64,000 nucleotides of DNA, taken from Streptomyces melanogenes. Its GTDB lineage: Bacteria > Actinomycetota > Actinomycetes > Streptomycetales > Streptomycetaceae. Position 1 is the first letter of the stretch, and the number at the start of each line of letters is the position of its first letter. Positions 31,597 to 39,771 of this stretch are shown here, in pieces. The position numbers were made by a program, and so were the translations under genes. The notes beneath the pieces were generated by a model that was given only the letters and a program-made list of their open reading frames with translations, had not been told where the DNA came from and made no database searches. The stretch covers positions 186,001-250,000 of the forward strand of contig NZ_BMTS01000008.1 in NCBI RefSeq assembly GCF_014649795.1, in the 5' to 3' direction.

Positions 31597-34059
31597 TCAG
31601 TCCTCGTGGCCCAGCTGGAGGTCCCGCTCGGTGCGTCCGCCGCCCGCAACCTGGAGCACCGTGGCCACCGGCGGATACCCGGCGGCGATCACCGTGTACT
31701 CGCCCGAGGAGAGGTCGACGAAGCGGAAGGTGCCGTCGGGGCCGGTGGTGAGGGTGTCCACGACGTTCCCGGCGGCGTCGAGGAGCGTCACGCGCGCGTC
31801 CTCGACCGGCCGTCCGCCGCTCGCCCTGACCGTGCCGCGCAGCACCGCGCCGCCCGCGAGCTCGATGTCCTGCCGGGTCTCGCGCGAGGCCTGGACGCTC
31901 ACCGGGAGGGCCGCGGGCCGGAAGGCGGGCGCGCTGGCGGCCAGGGTGTACTCGCCCGCCACCAACTCGCTGATCACATAGGCCCCTTCGCGCCCGCTGC
32001 GGGTGGTGGCGACGACCTCGCCGCGTACGTCGGTGAGGGTGACGGCGGCGTCCCTGACCGGGGTGCCGTCGGCGGTGACCACGGATCCGGCCAGCCGCCC
32101 GGCGCCGCCGAGGACCACGTCGAGCTCGACCGGGCGCTCGCCGACGGTCACCGAGACGGCCTGCGGCTGGTGCCCTCCGGCCGCCGCGATCAGGACGTAA
32201 CTGCCGGATCCCGGAACGCTCAGCGCGTACCGCCCGTCCTCGCCGCTGCCGCCGCGCCCGACCTGCTGCCCGCGCACGTCGACGAGGGTGAGCGCGGCGC
32301 GCGGCACGGTGGTCCCGTCGCTGTGCTGGACCGTTCCGCAGACGGGAACTCCGCTCGTGTACGGGGCGTTGGACGTACGGGCGTGGGGCACGGGTGCCGG
32401 TTCGACTGCGGGGGCGTTCTGGGACACCAGCGGTTTCTCCTTGAGGAAGAAGGCGAGCAGGAGGCCGAGCACGAGCACGGGCACCAGATAGAGGAAGATC
32501 CGCGGCATCGCCTCGGCGTAGGCGCGGATGTAGCCGTCGCGCAGGGCGGGCGGCATGGTGTGGACCAGCTGCGGGGTGATCGACTCGGGGTCGGGGAGCC
32601 GGGCGCCCGCGGGGAACTGCTCGGTGAGGGAGTGCGCGAGGCGGTTGGTGAACAGGGTGCCGAAGACGGCGGCCCCGACGCTTCCGCCGATCTGCCGGAA
32701 GTAGTTGTTGGCGCTGGTGGCGGTCCCCAGGTCGGCGGGGTCGGCGGCGTTCTGCACGGCGAGGATGAGCACCGGCATCACCAGACCGATGCCGATGCCC
32801 AGGACGGCCATCCAGACGCTGTAGTCGAGCCGGGGCGTGTCGGTTTCCAGCCGGGAGAGCAGCCACATGCCGACGGCCGAGACGGCGCTGCCGAGGACCG
32901 GGTAGATCTTGTAGTGGCCGGTGCGGCTGATGAGTTGGCCGGAGATGATCGAGGCGGCGACGATACCGCCCATCATCGGCAGGACGAGGAGTCCGGACTC
33001 GGTGGCGCTGGCGCCGTCCACCATCTGCAGGAAGGTCGGCAGATAGCTGGCCGCGCCGAAGAGCGCGACGCCGATGACCGCGCCGACCAGACCGGAGATG
33101 TTGAAGATCGAGTCGCGGAACAGCCGCAGCGGGATGACCGGTTCGCGCGCGTAGTTCTCCACGACGACGAAGAGCAGGGTCGTGCCGACGGCTCCGGCGG
33201 CCAGCCCCAGGATGGTCCGCGAGCCCCAGGCGTACTCGGTACCGCCCCAACTGGTCAGCAGCACCACGCACGTCGACGCGGCGACGAGCAGGAGCGAGCC
33301 GAGGACGTCCAGGCGCGGGCGGGCCGCGGGCCGGGGCAGTTTGAGGACGACGGCGATGACCGCGAGGGTGACCAGACCGAAGGGGACGTTGATGTAGAAG
33401 CACCAGCGCCACGAGGTGTGGTCGGTGAAGAAGCCGCCGAGCAGGGGTCCGGCCACCGAGGCCAGTCCGTAGACGGCGCCGATCAGGCCCATGTAGCGGC
33501 CGCGTTCGCGGGGCGGCACGATGTCCGCGATGATCGCCTGCACGCCGATCATGAGCCCGCCGCCGCCGATTCCCTGGAGGGCGCGGAAGGCGATGAGTTC
33601 GTCCATCGTCCGCGACCAGCCGGCCAGCGCCGAGCCGATCACGAAGACGACGATGGCGAACTGGAAGACGGGTTTACGGCCGAAGAGGTCGCCGAGCTTG
33701 CCGTAGATGGGCAGCCCGATGGTGGAGGCCAGCAGATAGGCGGTGACGGCCCAGGAGACCTTGTCGAGGCCGTGCAGATCGCCGACGATCTTCGGCAGCG
33801 CGGTCGCCACGATCATCTGGTCGAGCGCCGCGAGCAGCATGGTGAGCATCAGGCCGACGAAGACCAGCCGCACCCGGCGCGGGGTGAGCCCCACCAGGGC
33901 CTCGGCCGGGCCCTCCACCGGTGCCGGGACCGGCGGCCCGTCGACCGGCGCCGCGTCGGAGAACTCCGGGGCCGGCTGCTGCGCGGCCCGCCGCATCCAC
34001 CGCCGCTCCCCCGAAGGCCCGCCCTGCGCCGGGTCCTTCACCAGAGTGATCCCACCCAC
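31597..34059 (-). CDS. DHA2-type MFS transporter with C-terminal Ig-like repeats
   Basis: 820 residues from GTG at 34059, with AGGGGAG 5 bases upstream. Fourteen hydrophobic helices are visible between about 75 and 535, beginning LVFVGLMLTMLLAALDQMIV and ending LVPVLVLGLLLAFFLKEKP. DQMIVATALPKIVGDL and GRYMGLIGAVYGLASVAGPL are EmrB/QacA multidrug exporter motifs. Three carboxypeptidase-regulatory-like beta-sandwich repeats follow (about 572-655, 656-737, 738-818), each with a G-V-x-x-x-D-G-x-P-V-x-x-A-x-V-x-L-x-D pattern. A 14-helix topology would leave the repeats in the cytoplasm, which is unusual. It is likely a drug or metabolite exporter. Confidence 0.9.
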   Translation of the reverse strand: MGGITLVKDPAQGGPSGERRWMRRAAQQPAPEFSDAAPVDGPPVPAPVEGPAEALVGLTPRRVRLVFVGLMLTMLLAALDQMIVATALPKIVGDLHGLDKVSWAVTAYLLASTIGLPIYGKLGDLFGRKPVFQFAIVVFVIGSALAGWSRTMDELIAFRALQGIGGGGLMIGVQAIIADIVPPRERGRYMGLIGAVYGLASVAGPLLGGFFTDHTSWRWCFYINVPFGLVTLAVIAVVLKLPRPAARPRLDVLGSLLLVAASTCVVLLTSWGGTEYAWGSRTILGLAAGAVGTTLLFVVVENYAREPVIPLRLFRDSIFNISGLVGAVIGVALFGAASYLPTFLQMVDGASATESGLLVLPMMGGIVAASIISGQLISRTGHYKIYPVLGSAVSAVGMWLLSRLETDTPRLDYSVWMAVLGIGIGLVMPVLILAVQNAADPADLGTATSANNYFRQIGGSVGAAVFGTLFTNRLAHSLTEQFPAGARLPDPESITPQLVHTMPPALRDGYIRAYAEAMPRIFLYLVPVLVLGLLLAFFLKEKPLVSQNAPAVEPAPVPHARTSNAPYTSGVPVCGTVQHSDGTTVPRAALTLVDVRGQQVGRGGSGEDGRYALSVPGSGSYVLIAAAGGHQPQAVSVTVGERPVELDVVLGGAGRLAGSVVTADGTPVRDAAVTLTDVRGEVVATTRSGREGAYVISELVAGEYTLAASAPAFRPAALPVSVQASRETRQDIELAGGAVLRGTVRASGGRPVEDARVTLLDAAGNVVDTLTTGPDGTFRFVDLSSGEYTVIAAGYPPVATVLQVAGGGRTERDLQLGHED

Positions 34060-34312
34060 GTCTGCTCCCCTCGTCGCGCCGCCTGATTCGCCTGCGCGGC
34101 GTACATACTGCGCATCGGGCGCTAATGGGGAGCAAGCGGAAGAGGAGTGGGGCGGGGGCGCACAACTCGCCCTGGAGGGGCGCGCGTCCACCGCCCCATC
34201 AGCGCGTTTCACACGACCCGGGACGCGCGGGCGCACCACCGGGCCGCCGTGAAAACCACTCGAACCGGTGACTGTGACCGGAAACGCGCAGGGGCTGGCT
34301 GTCGGCCGGGGC

Positions 34313-34756
34313 CTACTTCTCGACCTCGGCGGCGAGCTTGCCGAGCACGGTGTCGTAGATGCGGTTGAGGCCCTTGGGGGCGAAGGTCTTCTCGAAGAAG
34401 CCGCCGATGCCGCCGGCGCCGTTCCACACGGTGGTGACGACGACCTTGGAGCTGCCCTCCCCGGCCGGGGTGACGGTCCAGGTGGTGACCATGGACGAGT
34501 TGCGGTCCTTCTCGACGAGCTGGCCCTCGGTCGGCTCGGACACCTCCAGCAGGCAGTCGCGCACGCGCTTGCTGGTGGCCTGGAGCTTCCAGTGGACGAG
34601 GGTGCCCTCGCCGTCGCCGCCCTCGCGCACCTGGTACTCGCTGAAGTGCTCGGACAGGAGCTTGGGGCGGCTGTCCTTGTAGTCGGCCACGGTGTCGAAC
34701 ACCGTCTCCGGGCTCGCCGCGATGATCCGCTCCGTGGTGGCCTCGACCTGCGCCAT
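34313..34756 (-). CDS. SRPBCC-family lipid/ligand-binding protein
   Basis: 147 residues from ATG at 34756, with GGAGGA 6 bases upstream. AQVEATTERIIAASPETVFD is the standard first strand and helix of the START-like fold. WTVTPAGEGSSKVVVTTVWN and the final helix FAPKGLNRIYDTVLGKLAAE complete it. The full length matches the single-domain polyketide-cyclase/dehydrase-like group. The bound ligand is unknown. It is 167 bp upstream of and divergent from the radical SAM gene, so the LexA-type box between them could affect both. Confidence 0.87.
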   Translation of the reverse strand: MAQVEATTERIIAASPETVFDTVADYKDSRPKLLSEHFSEYQVREGGDGEGTLVHWKLQATSKRVRDCLLEVSEPTEGQLVEKDRNSSMVTTWTVTPAGEGSSKVVVTTVWNGAGGIGGFFEKTFAPKGLNRIYDTVLGKLAAEVEK

Positions 34757-34867
34757 GGCTCTTCCTCCAGCACTCGTGACATCCGGGGGGCTGCGCCCGG
34801 ATTCGGGGTGGGCAAAGCCAATCACCTCGGGTCCGGGCCCCCAAAATCGGGGTTGCCGCGATCATGG

Positions 34868-34879
34868 GAACAGGTGTTC
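34868..34879. promoter_or_regulatory. Candidate LexA (SOS) box
   Basis: GAACAGGTGTTC has the actinobacterial LexA form GAAC-N4-GTTC, 43 bp upstream of the radical SAM start and in the divergent region with the SRPBCC gene. Both half-sites are perfect; the outer TC/GA bases of the longer consensus are not conserved. Confidence 0.65.
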
Positions 34880-34922
34880 TATTCTGGGGTCAGTGCTACG
34901 GAAGAGGCCCGAGGAGGCGTTC

Positions 34923-35963
34923 ATGCGCTGGGACAATCTGGCCGAGACCGATTCACCGGGGCCGGGCGCGGGCGGCGCGGCCGCGCTGTTCGACGCGGAC
35001 GCGGTGGTCACCCGCACCTTCGACACCCCCGAGTTCCGCGGGGTCACCTTCCACGAGGTCCGCGCGCGTTCGATCGTCAACCGGGTGCCCGGGGTGTCCC
35101 GGATGCCGTTCGAGTGGACCGTCAACCCGTACCGGGGCTGCACGCACGCGTGCGTGTACTGCTTCGCCCGCAAGACCCACAGCTATCTCGACCTCGACAC
35201 CGGCATCGGCTTCGACTCGCAGATCGTCGTCAAGGTCAACGCGCCCGAGCTGCTGCGCCGCCACCTCTCCTCCCGGCGGTGGGAGGGCGCGCACATCGCC
35301 ATGGGCACCAACGTCGACTGCTACCAGCGCGCCGAGGGCCGCTACCGGCTGATGCCGGGGATCATCGAGGCGCTGCGCGACCACGCCAACCCGTTCTCCA
35401 TCCTCACCAAGGGCACGCTGATCCTGCGGGACCTGGAGCTGCTCAAGGAGGCGTCCGAGGTCACCCACGTCGGCATCTCCGTCTCCGTGGGGTTCGTGGA
35501 CCACGCCCTGTGGCGCACGGTCGAGCCGGGCACGCCCGCGCCCGAGCGGCGCCTGGACGTCGTACGGACGCTGACCGAGCACGGCATCGGCTGCGGGGTC
35601 CTGATGGCCCCGGTCATCCCCTTCCTCGGGGACCACCCCGACCAGCTGCGCGCCACCGTCCGCGCGATCGCCGCCTCCGGCGCGACCTCGGTGACGCCGC
35701 TGGTGCTGCATCTGCGGCCGGGGGCGCGCGAGTGGTTCATGGAGTGGCTCGCCGAGCACCATCCGCAGCTGGTGCGGCGGTACGAGCGGCTGTACGCGGA
35801 GGGTGCGTACGCGCCGAAGTGGTACCAGCGCCGGATCACCCGCCAAGTACACGAGCTCGCGACCGAGTTCGGCATCGGACCGGCGCACCGGGGCGCGGCC
35901 CGGCGTATTCCGCGGCGGGTGGAGCCGGAGCCGGCCGGTCCGACCCAGCTCACCCTGCTCTGA
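34923..35963 (+). CDS. Rv2578c-family radical SAM protein
   Basis: 346 residues from ATG at 34923, preceded by GAGGAGG. The radical SAM cluster motif is CTHACVYCFARKTHSYLDLD (C-x3-C-x2-C). The remaining barrel elements are KVNAPELLRRHLSS, IAMGTNVDCYQRAEGRY and GISVSVGFVDHALWRTVEPG. The R-M-P-F-E-W-T-V-N-P-Y-R-G-C entry matches the Rv2578c/spore-photoproduct-lyase-like branch. Related proteins repair DNA lesions, but this branch is uncharacterised as far as I know. A perfect GAAC-N4-GTTC box upstream suggests DNA-damage induction. Confidence 0.92.
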   Translation: MRWDNLAETDSPGPGAGGAAALFDADAVVTRTFDTPEFRGVTFHEVRARSIVNRVPGVSRMPFEWTVNPYRGCTHACVYCFARKTHSYLDLDTGIGFDSQIVVKVNAPELLRRHLSSRRWEGAHIAMGTNVDCYQRAEGRYRLMPGIIEALRDHANPFSILTKGTLILRDLELLKEASEVTHVGISVSVGFVDHALWRTVEPGTPAPERRLDVVRTLTEHGIGCGVLMAPVIPFLGDHPDQLRATVRAIAASGATSVTPLVLHLRPGAREWFMEWLAEHHPQLVRRYERLYAEGAYAPKWYQRRITRQVHELATEFGIGPAHRGAARRIPRRVEPEPAGPTQLTLL

Positions 35964-36011
35964 CCAAAACCTGGTGGCCGCGTTGTCAGTGGCATGGTCC
36001 AGGATGGACGC

Positions 36012-36413
36012 ATGACTTCGCTCACGCACATCGCCACCCCGGACGGCCTCGCACCCGGCGTCAACTACAGCCATGTGGTGTGGGGGACGGGCCGGTTCAT
36101 CGCGATATCCGGCCAGTGCGCGCTGGACGAGAAGGGGAACGTGGTCGGCGAGGGCGACCCGGTGGCACAGGCGCGGCAGATCTTCGAGAACCTGCGCCGC
36201 TGCCTGGAGGCCGCGGGGGCGACCTTCGACGACGTGGTGAAGCTGACCGTCTTCGTCACCGACATCGCCCATCTGCCCGCGGTCCGCGCGGCGCGTGACG
36301 AGCACCTCGACACGGTCCGGCTCCCCGCCAGCTCGGCGGTGCAGGTCTCGGCGCTGTTCCGCCCCGAACTCCTGATGGAGATCGAGGCGTTCGCGGTGGT
36401 CGCGGACCGTTGA
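36012..36413 (+). CDS. RidA-family (YjgF/UK114) protein
   Basis: 133 residues. FIAISGQCALDEKGNVVGEG, QARQIFENLRRCLEAAGATF and VVKLTVFVTDIAHLPAVRAA are the family landmarks, with the conserved Arg in the ARDEH-LDTVRLPASSAVQVSA segment and the C-terminal Glu in LMEIEAFAVV. RidA proteins hydrolyse reactive enamine/imine intermediates such as 2-aminoacrylate and protect PLP enzymes; some subfamilies have other roles. It lies 48 bp after the radical SAM gene and 10 bp before the GNAT gene on the same strand, so a short operon is likely. Confidence 0.92.
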   Translation: MTSLTHIATPDGLAPGVNYSHVVWGTGRFIAISGQCALDEKGNVVGEGDPVAQARQIFENLRRCLEAAGATFDDVVKLTVFVTDIAHLPAVRAARDEHLDTVRLPASSAVQVSALFRPELLMEIEAFAVVADR

Positions 36414-36423
36414 GCGCCGAACG

Positions 36424-37068
36424 TTGAGCACGGACACCCGTATACGGGACATGACCGCGGCCGACTGCGAGGCGGTAGCGGCCGTCCGTATCGAGGGCTG
36501 GCGGACCGCCTACCGGGGCCTGATCCCGCAGCCGTACCTGGACGGTCTGAGCGTCGAGCGGGACGCCGAGCGCCGCCGGGAGTATCTGGCGGGCGGCGAC
36601 GGCTCGGTGGTCGACGCGGTCGCCGAGCGGGCGGGCGAGGTGATCGGCTGGGGGTGCTACGGGCCGTACCGGGAGGACGGCGGCGGGCGGACCGCCGACG
36701 GTGAGCTGTACGCCCTGTATGTGCACCCCGACCAGTGGTCCACCGGCGCCGGGCGGCTGTTGACGGCCGAGCTGACCGCCCGCGCGGCCGCCGACGGGTA
36801 TCCGCGCCTGCTGCTGTGGGTCCTGAAGGCCAACGACCGGGCCCGGCGGTTCTACGAACGCGCGGGCTTCACCCCGGACGGCGCCGAGGAGGACTTCGTC
36901 GTGGACGGGGTCGCGGTGCCCGAGGTGCGCTACGCGATGCGCCTGAGCGCGACGGCCGCCGCCGACGCCAGCCGGGGGCGGGCCAGCGCCACCTCCAGGA
37001 CCTCGACCGCCCGCTTGTCGCCCAGCTCCCCCAGCCCCTCCACACAGGCCAGCGCCACCCGCCAGTAA
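36424..37068 (+). CDS. GNAT N-acetyltransferase with antisense-overlap tail
   Basis: 214 residues from TTG at 36424; ATG at 36451 is a later alternative. The GNAT core is IRDMTAADCEAVAAVRIEGW, ELYALYVHPDQWSTGAGRLL (acetyl-CoA site) and LWVLKANDRARRFYERAGFT with EVRYAMRL closing the fold at about residue 177. The last 37 residues (low-complexity Ser/Ala/Arg/Thr) are read opposite the end of the HEAT-repeat gene, because the frame has no stop until 139 bp into it. That tail may be a non-functional extension from a lost stop codon. The acceptor substrate is unknown. Confidence 0.82.
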   Translation: MSTDTRIRDMTAADCEAVAAVRIEGWRTAYRGLIPQPYLDGLSVERDAERRREYLAGGDGSVVDAVAERAGEVIGWGCYGPYREDGGGRTADGELYALYVHPDQWSTGAGRLLTAELTARAAADGYPRLLLWVLKANDRARRFYERAGFTPDGAEEDFVVDGVAVPEVRYAMRLSATAAADASRGRASATSRTSTARLSPSSPSPSTQASATRQ

Positions 37069-37505
37069 GGGGTGTCGGGCGAGAGCAGCGGCCGCAGCGT
37101 GGCGATCAGCGCCGGTACGGCCTCGGGGGCGCGCAGCGCGGTGAGCAGCCGCACCGGGTGCAGGGCGTAGGCGGTGCGCAGCTGGTTGGTGGCGAGCGCG
37201 GCCGCCGCCCGTGCGGTGCGCGGGTCGCCGAGCCGGGCCAGGGCGTGCGCGGCGGAGACGCAGCGCGCCGGGTCCCGGTGGTTGAGCAGCAGCACCAGCG
37301 CCTCGAAGGCCCGCCGGTCGCCCGCGCAGCCGAGCCGGAAGGCCGCGATCTCCCGCGCCCACAGCGGCCGTTCGCGCTCGGTGAGCACGGCCGCGAGCTC
37401 GTCCCGGTCGTCGGTCGAGAGCAACCGCTCGTACGCCGGCACCGCGTCCGACGCCCTGGCCTCGCCCCGCAGCCGGTCCGCCAGGGACCGGAGCTCCTCG
37501 TCCAT
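36930..37505 (-). CDS. HEAT-repeat protein
   Basis: 191 residues from ATG at 37505. Paired helices recur about every 30 residues: WAREIAAFRLGCAGDRRAFE, ARCVSAAHALARLGDPRTAR, HPVRLLTALRAPEAVPALIA and RVALACVEGLGELGDKRAVE. They are of the PBS-lyase/HEAT type, with the D-x-R or D-P-R turn characteristic of these repeats. It is probably a protein-protein interaction scaffold with no catalytic residues. Its 3' end overlaps the convergent GNAT gene by 139 bp. Confidence 0.85.
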   Translation of the reverse strand: MDEELRSLADRLRGEARASDAVPAYERLLSTDDRDELAAVLTERERPLWAREIAAFRLGCAGDRRAFEALVLLLNHRDPARCVSAAHALARLGDPRTARAAAALATNQLRTAYALHPVRLLTALRAPEAVPALIATLRPLLSPDTPYWRVALACVEGLGELGDKRAVEVLEVALARPRLASAAAVALRRIA

Positions 37506-37874
37506 GCGGGAAGAGTAATGGCCCACGGCGGGCGCGCGAGAGGTCCGGCCGCCAGCCGGGGCGAGCCAGATCACACGGACTGCTTACCTCCGCACTATGG
37601 CGCGCTCGTTACTCACCAGTTAATCTCAAGTGAGCGGGTACCCCCCGCGAACTCCGGTGGCCTGGTGACGCAGCCACCGCGAGTGTTCGTCGGTTCGGCA
37701 GTTTCACGGCGTGGCCCCGGGACCGGGTCCGTCGGCCCTCAGCACCACCACGACTCACCTCCCGCACGCCGTGCGCCGCCGCGCGCACCCGCGTCCTCAC
37801 CGACACCTTCGCGACAGCCGGACGCCGGTCGCGTGCGCCCTCTCCTCAGTCGTCACTCACCCTGGAGTCCCGTG
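37506..37874. other. 369-bp divergent region before the ethylmalonyl-CoA cluster
   Basis: No coding frame here has convincing starts or family resemblance. The part near 37595-37645 is less GC-rich and contains the TTACTCACCAGTTAA near-palindrome. A GCGGGTACCCCCCGC inverted repeat follows. The remainder is G/C-rich leader ending in the GGAG of the dehydrogenase gene. It should hold promoters for both the HEAT gene and the hydroxyacyl-CoA dehydrogenase gene. Confidence 0.6.
37609..37623. promoter_or_regulatory. Candidate TetR-type operator upstream of the 3-hydroxyacyl-CoA dehydrogenase
   Basis: TTACTCACCAGTTAA is a near-palindrome (TTA-CT and AG-TTAA arms) in a local AT-rich patch 252 bp before the start. 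Its shape is like operators of TetR-family acyl-CoA-responsive repressors. The TetR gene two positions downstream is the obvious candidate binder. Confidence 0.45.
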
Positions 37875-39656
37875 ATGGACACCCCCCTGAACACCGTCGC
37901 CGTGGTCGGTCTCGGCACCATGGGCACCGGCATCGCCGACGTGCTCGCCCGCGCGGGCCGCGAGGTCATCGGCATCGACATCAGCGAGCAGGCCGCCCGC
38001 CGGGCCGTGGCCTCCCTGGAGGCGTCCACCGCCCGGGCCGTGGCCCGCGAGCGCATCACCGAGGAGGAGCGGCGCGACGTCCTCGCCCGGTTCCGCACCT
38101 TCACCGACCTCCAGGCGGCGGCCGACGCCGACCTGGTCATCGAGGTCGTGCCCGAGTCGTACGAGCTCAAGCAGCAGGTGTTCGCCGCGCTCGACGCCAT
38201 CGTCGCGCCCACCGCGATCCTGGCGACCGGCACCAACGCCCTGTCCGTGACCCGGCTCGCCGCCGAGTCGGCGCACCCCGAGCGCGTCCTGGGCCTGCAC
38301 TTCTTCAACCCGGCCCCGGCGATGAAGCTGGTCGAGGTGGTCTCCTCTGTGCTGACCGCGCCGCCCGCCGTGGACGCGGTCACCCAGCTCGCCCTGGCGC
38401 TCGGCAAGGAGCCGGTCGCGGTCGGCGACCGCCCCGGCTTCGTCGCGGACGGCCTGCTCTTCGGCTACCTCAACCAGGCCGCCGCGATGTACGAGTCGAA
38501 GTACGCCTCCCGCGAGGACATCGACGCGGCGATGAAGCTGGGCTGCGGGCTGCCGATGGGCCCGCTGGAGCTGCTCGACCTGATCGGCATCGACACCGCC
38601 CGCACGGTCCTGGAGGCGATGTACACCGACTCCCGCGACCGGCTGCACGCCCCCGCGCCCATCCTCGGCCAGCTCGCCGAGGCGGGCCTGACCGGCCGCA
38701 AGACGGGCCGCGGCTTCTACACGTACGAGGCCCCGGGCAGCACGACCGTCGTGCCGGACGCCCAGACGCCCGCCACGGCCGCGGGCCCGGGCGCCGGCCG
38801 CGGGATCCGCTCGGTCGGCGTGGCCGGTTCCGGGACCATGGCCTCCGGGATCGCCGAGGTCTTCGCCAAGGCGGGCTACGACGTGGTGCTCGCCGCGCGC
38901 GGCCTGGAGAAGGCCGAGACCGCCAAGTCCCGTATCGCCAAGTCGCTTTCGCGCTCTGTCGACAAGGGCCGGATGACGGCCGAGGCCCGCGAGGAGACGC
39001 TCGCCCGCATCACCCCGGCCGGTGCCCTCGAGGCCTTCGCCGAGGTGGACCTGGCCGTCGAGGCGGTCGCCGAGGACCTGGGGATCAAGCAGCAGCTGTT
39101 CGCGTCCCTGGACAAGATCTGCAAGCCGGGCGCGGTGCTCGCCACCACCACCTCCTCGCTGCCGGTCGTCGCCTGCGCCCGCGCCACCTCGCGCCCGCAG
39201 GACGTCATCGGGATGCACTTCTTCAACCCGGCGCCCGCGATGAAGCTGGTCGAGGTGGTCCGCACGGTCCTGACCTCGGACGAGGTGCACGCCACGGTCC
39301 GCGAGGTCACCGCGAGGATCCGCAAGCACCCGGTGGACTGCGGGGACCGGGCCGGGTTCATCGTGAACGCGCTGCTCTTCCCGTACCTCAACAACGCGAT
39401 CAAGATGGTCCAGGAGCACTACGCCTCGCTGGACGACATCGACGCGGCGATGCGGCTCGGCGGCGGCTACCCGATGGGGCCGTTCGAACTCCTCGACGTG
39501 GTCGGCCTCGACGTGTCGCTGGCCATCGAGAAGGTGCTGCACGCCGAGTTCCGCGACCCGGGCCTGGCGCCCGCCCCGCTCCTGGAGCACCTGGTCGCGG
39601 CCGGGTGCCTGGGCCGCAAGACGGGCCGTGGATTCCGCGAGTATGCCCGGCGCTGA
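37875..39656 (+). CDS. Tandem-domain 3-hydroxyacyl-CoA dehydrogenase
   Basis: 593 residues from ATG at 37875, with GGAG upstream. It is two complete HAD units. Unit 1 has VAVVGLGTMGTGIADVLARA (Rossmann) and LHFFNPAPAMKLVEVV (His142, Glu154). Unit 2 has VGVAGSGTMASGIAEVFAKA and MHFFNPAPAMKLVEVV (His448, Glu460). Unit 2 keeps the active-site Ser428 and Asn498. Unit 1 has Ala122 and Asp192 at those places, so it may be catalytically weak. Each unit ends in a G-R-K-T-G-R-G-F motif. It should interconvert acetoacetyl-CoA and 3-hydroxybutyryl-CoA, feeding crotonyl-CoA to the ccr enzyme downstream. Confidence 0.93.
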   Translation: MDTPLNTVAVVGLGTMGTGIADVLARAGREVIGIDISEQAARRAVASLEASTARAVARERITEEERRDVLARFRTFTDLQAAADADLVIEVVPESYELKQQVFAALDAIVAPTAILATGTNALSVTRLAAESAHPERVLGLHFFNPAPAMKLVEVVSSVLTAPPAVDAVTQLALALGKEPVAVGDRPGFVADGLLFGYLNQAAAMYESKYASREDIDAAMKLGCGLPMGPLELLDLIGIDTARTVLEAMYTDSRDRLHAPAPILGQLAEAGLTGRKTGRGFYTYEAPGSTTVVPDAQTPATAAGPGAGRGIRSVGVAGSGTMASGIAEVFAKAGYDVVLAARGLEKAETAKSRIAKSLSRSVDKGRMTAEAREETLARITPAGALEAFAEVDLAVEAVAEDLGIKQQLFASLDKICKPGAVLATTTSSLPVVACARATSRPQDVIGMHFFNPAPAMKLVEVVRTVLTSDEVHATVREVTARIRKHPVDCGDRAGFIVNALLFPYLNNAIKMVQEHYASLDDIDAAMRLGGGYPMGPFELLDVVGLDVSLAIEKVLHAEFRDPGLAPAPLLEHLVAAGCLGRKTGRGFREYARR

Positions 39657-39745
39657 GCCGTGGGGCTCCCCCGTCCACCGGCCGGGGGAGGGCTGGGGCG
39701 GGCTGCTCGATCCGTCGGGCGGTCCGCCCCCGCGAGCGCGACTTC

Positions 39746-39759
39746 CTGCACATATGCAG
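39746..39759. promoter_or_regulatory. Inverted repeat at TetR start
   Basis: CTGCACATATGCAG has perfect CTGCA/TGCAG arms and lies 12 bp before ATG 39772, overlapping an in-frame upstream ATG. It could be an autoregulatory operator of the TetR protein. Confidence 0.45.
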
Positions 39760-39771
39760 TACGTTCGGTCC

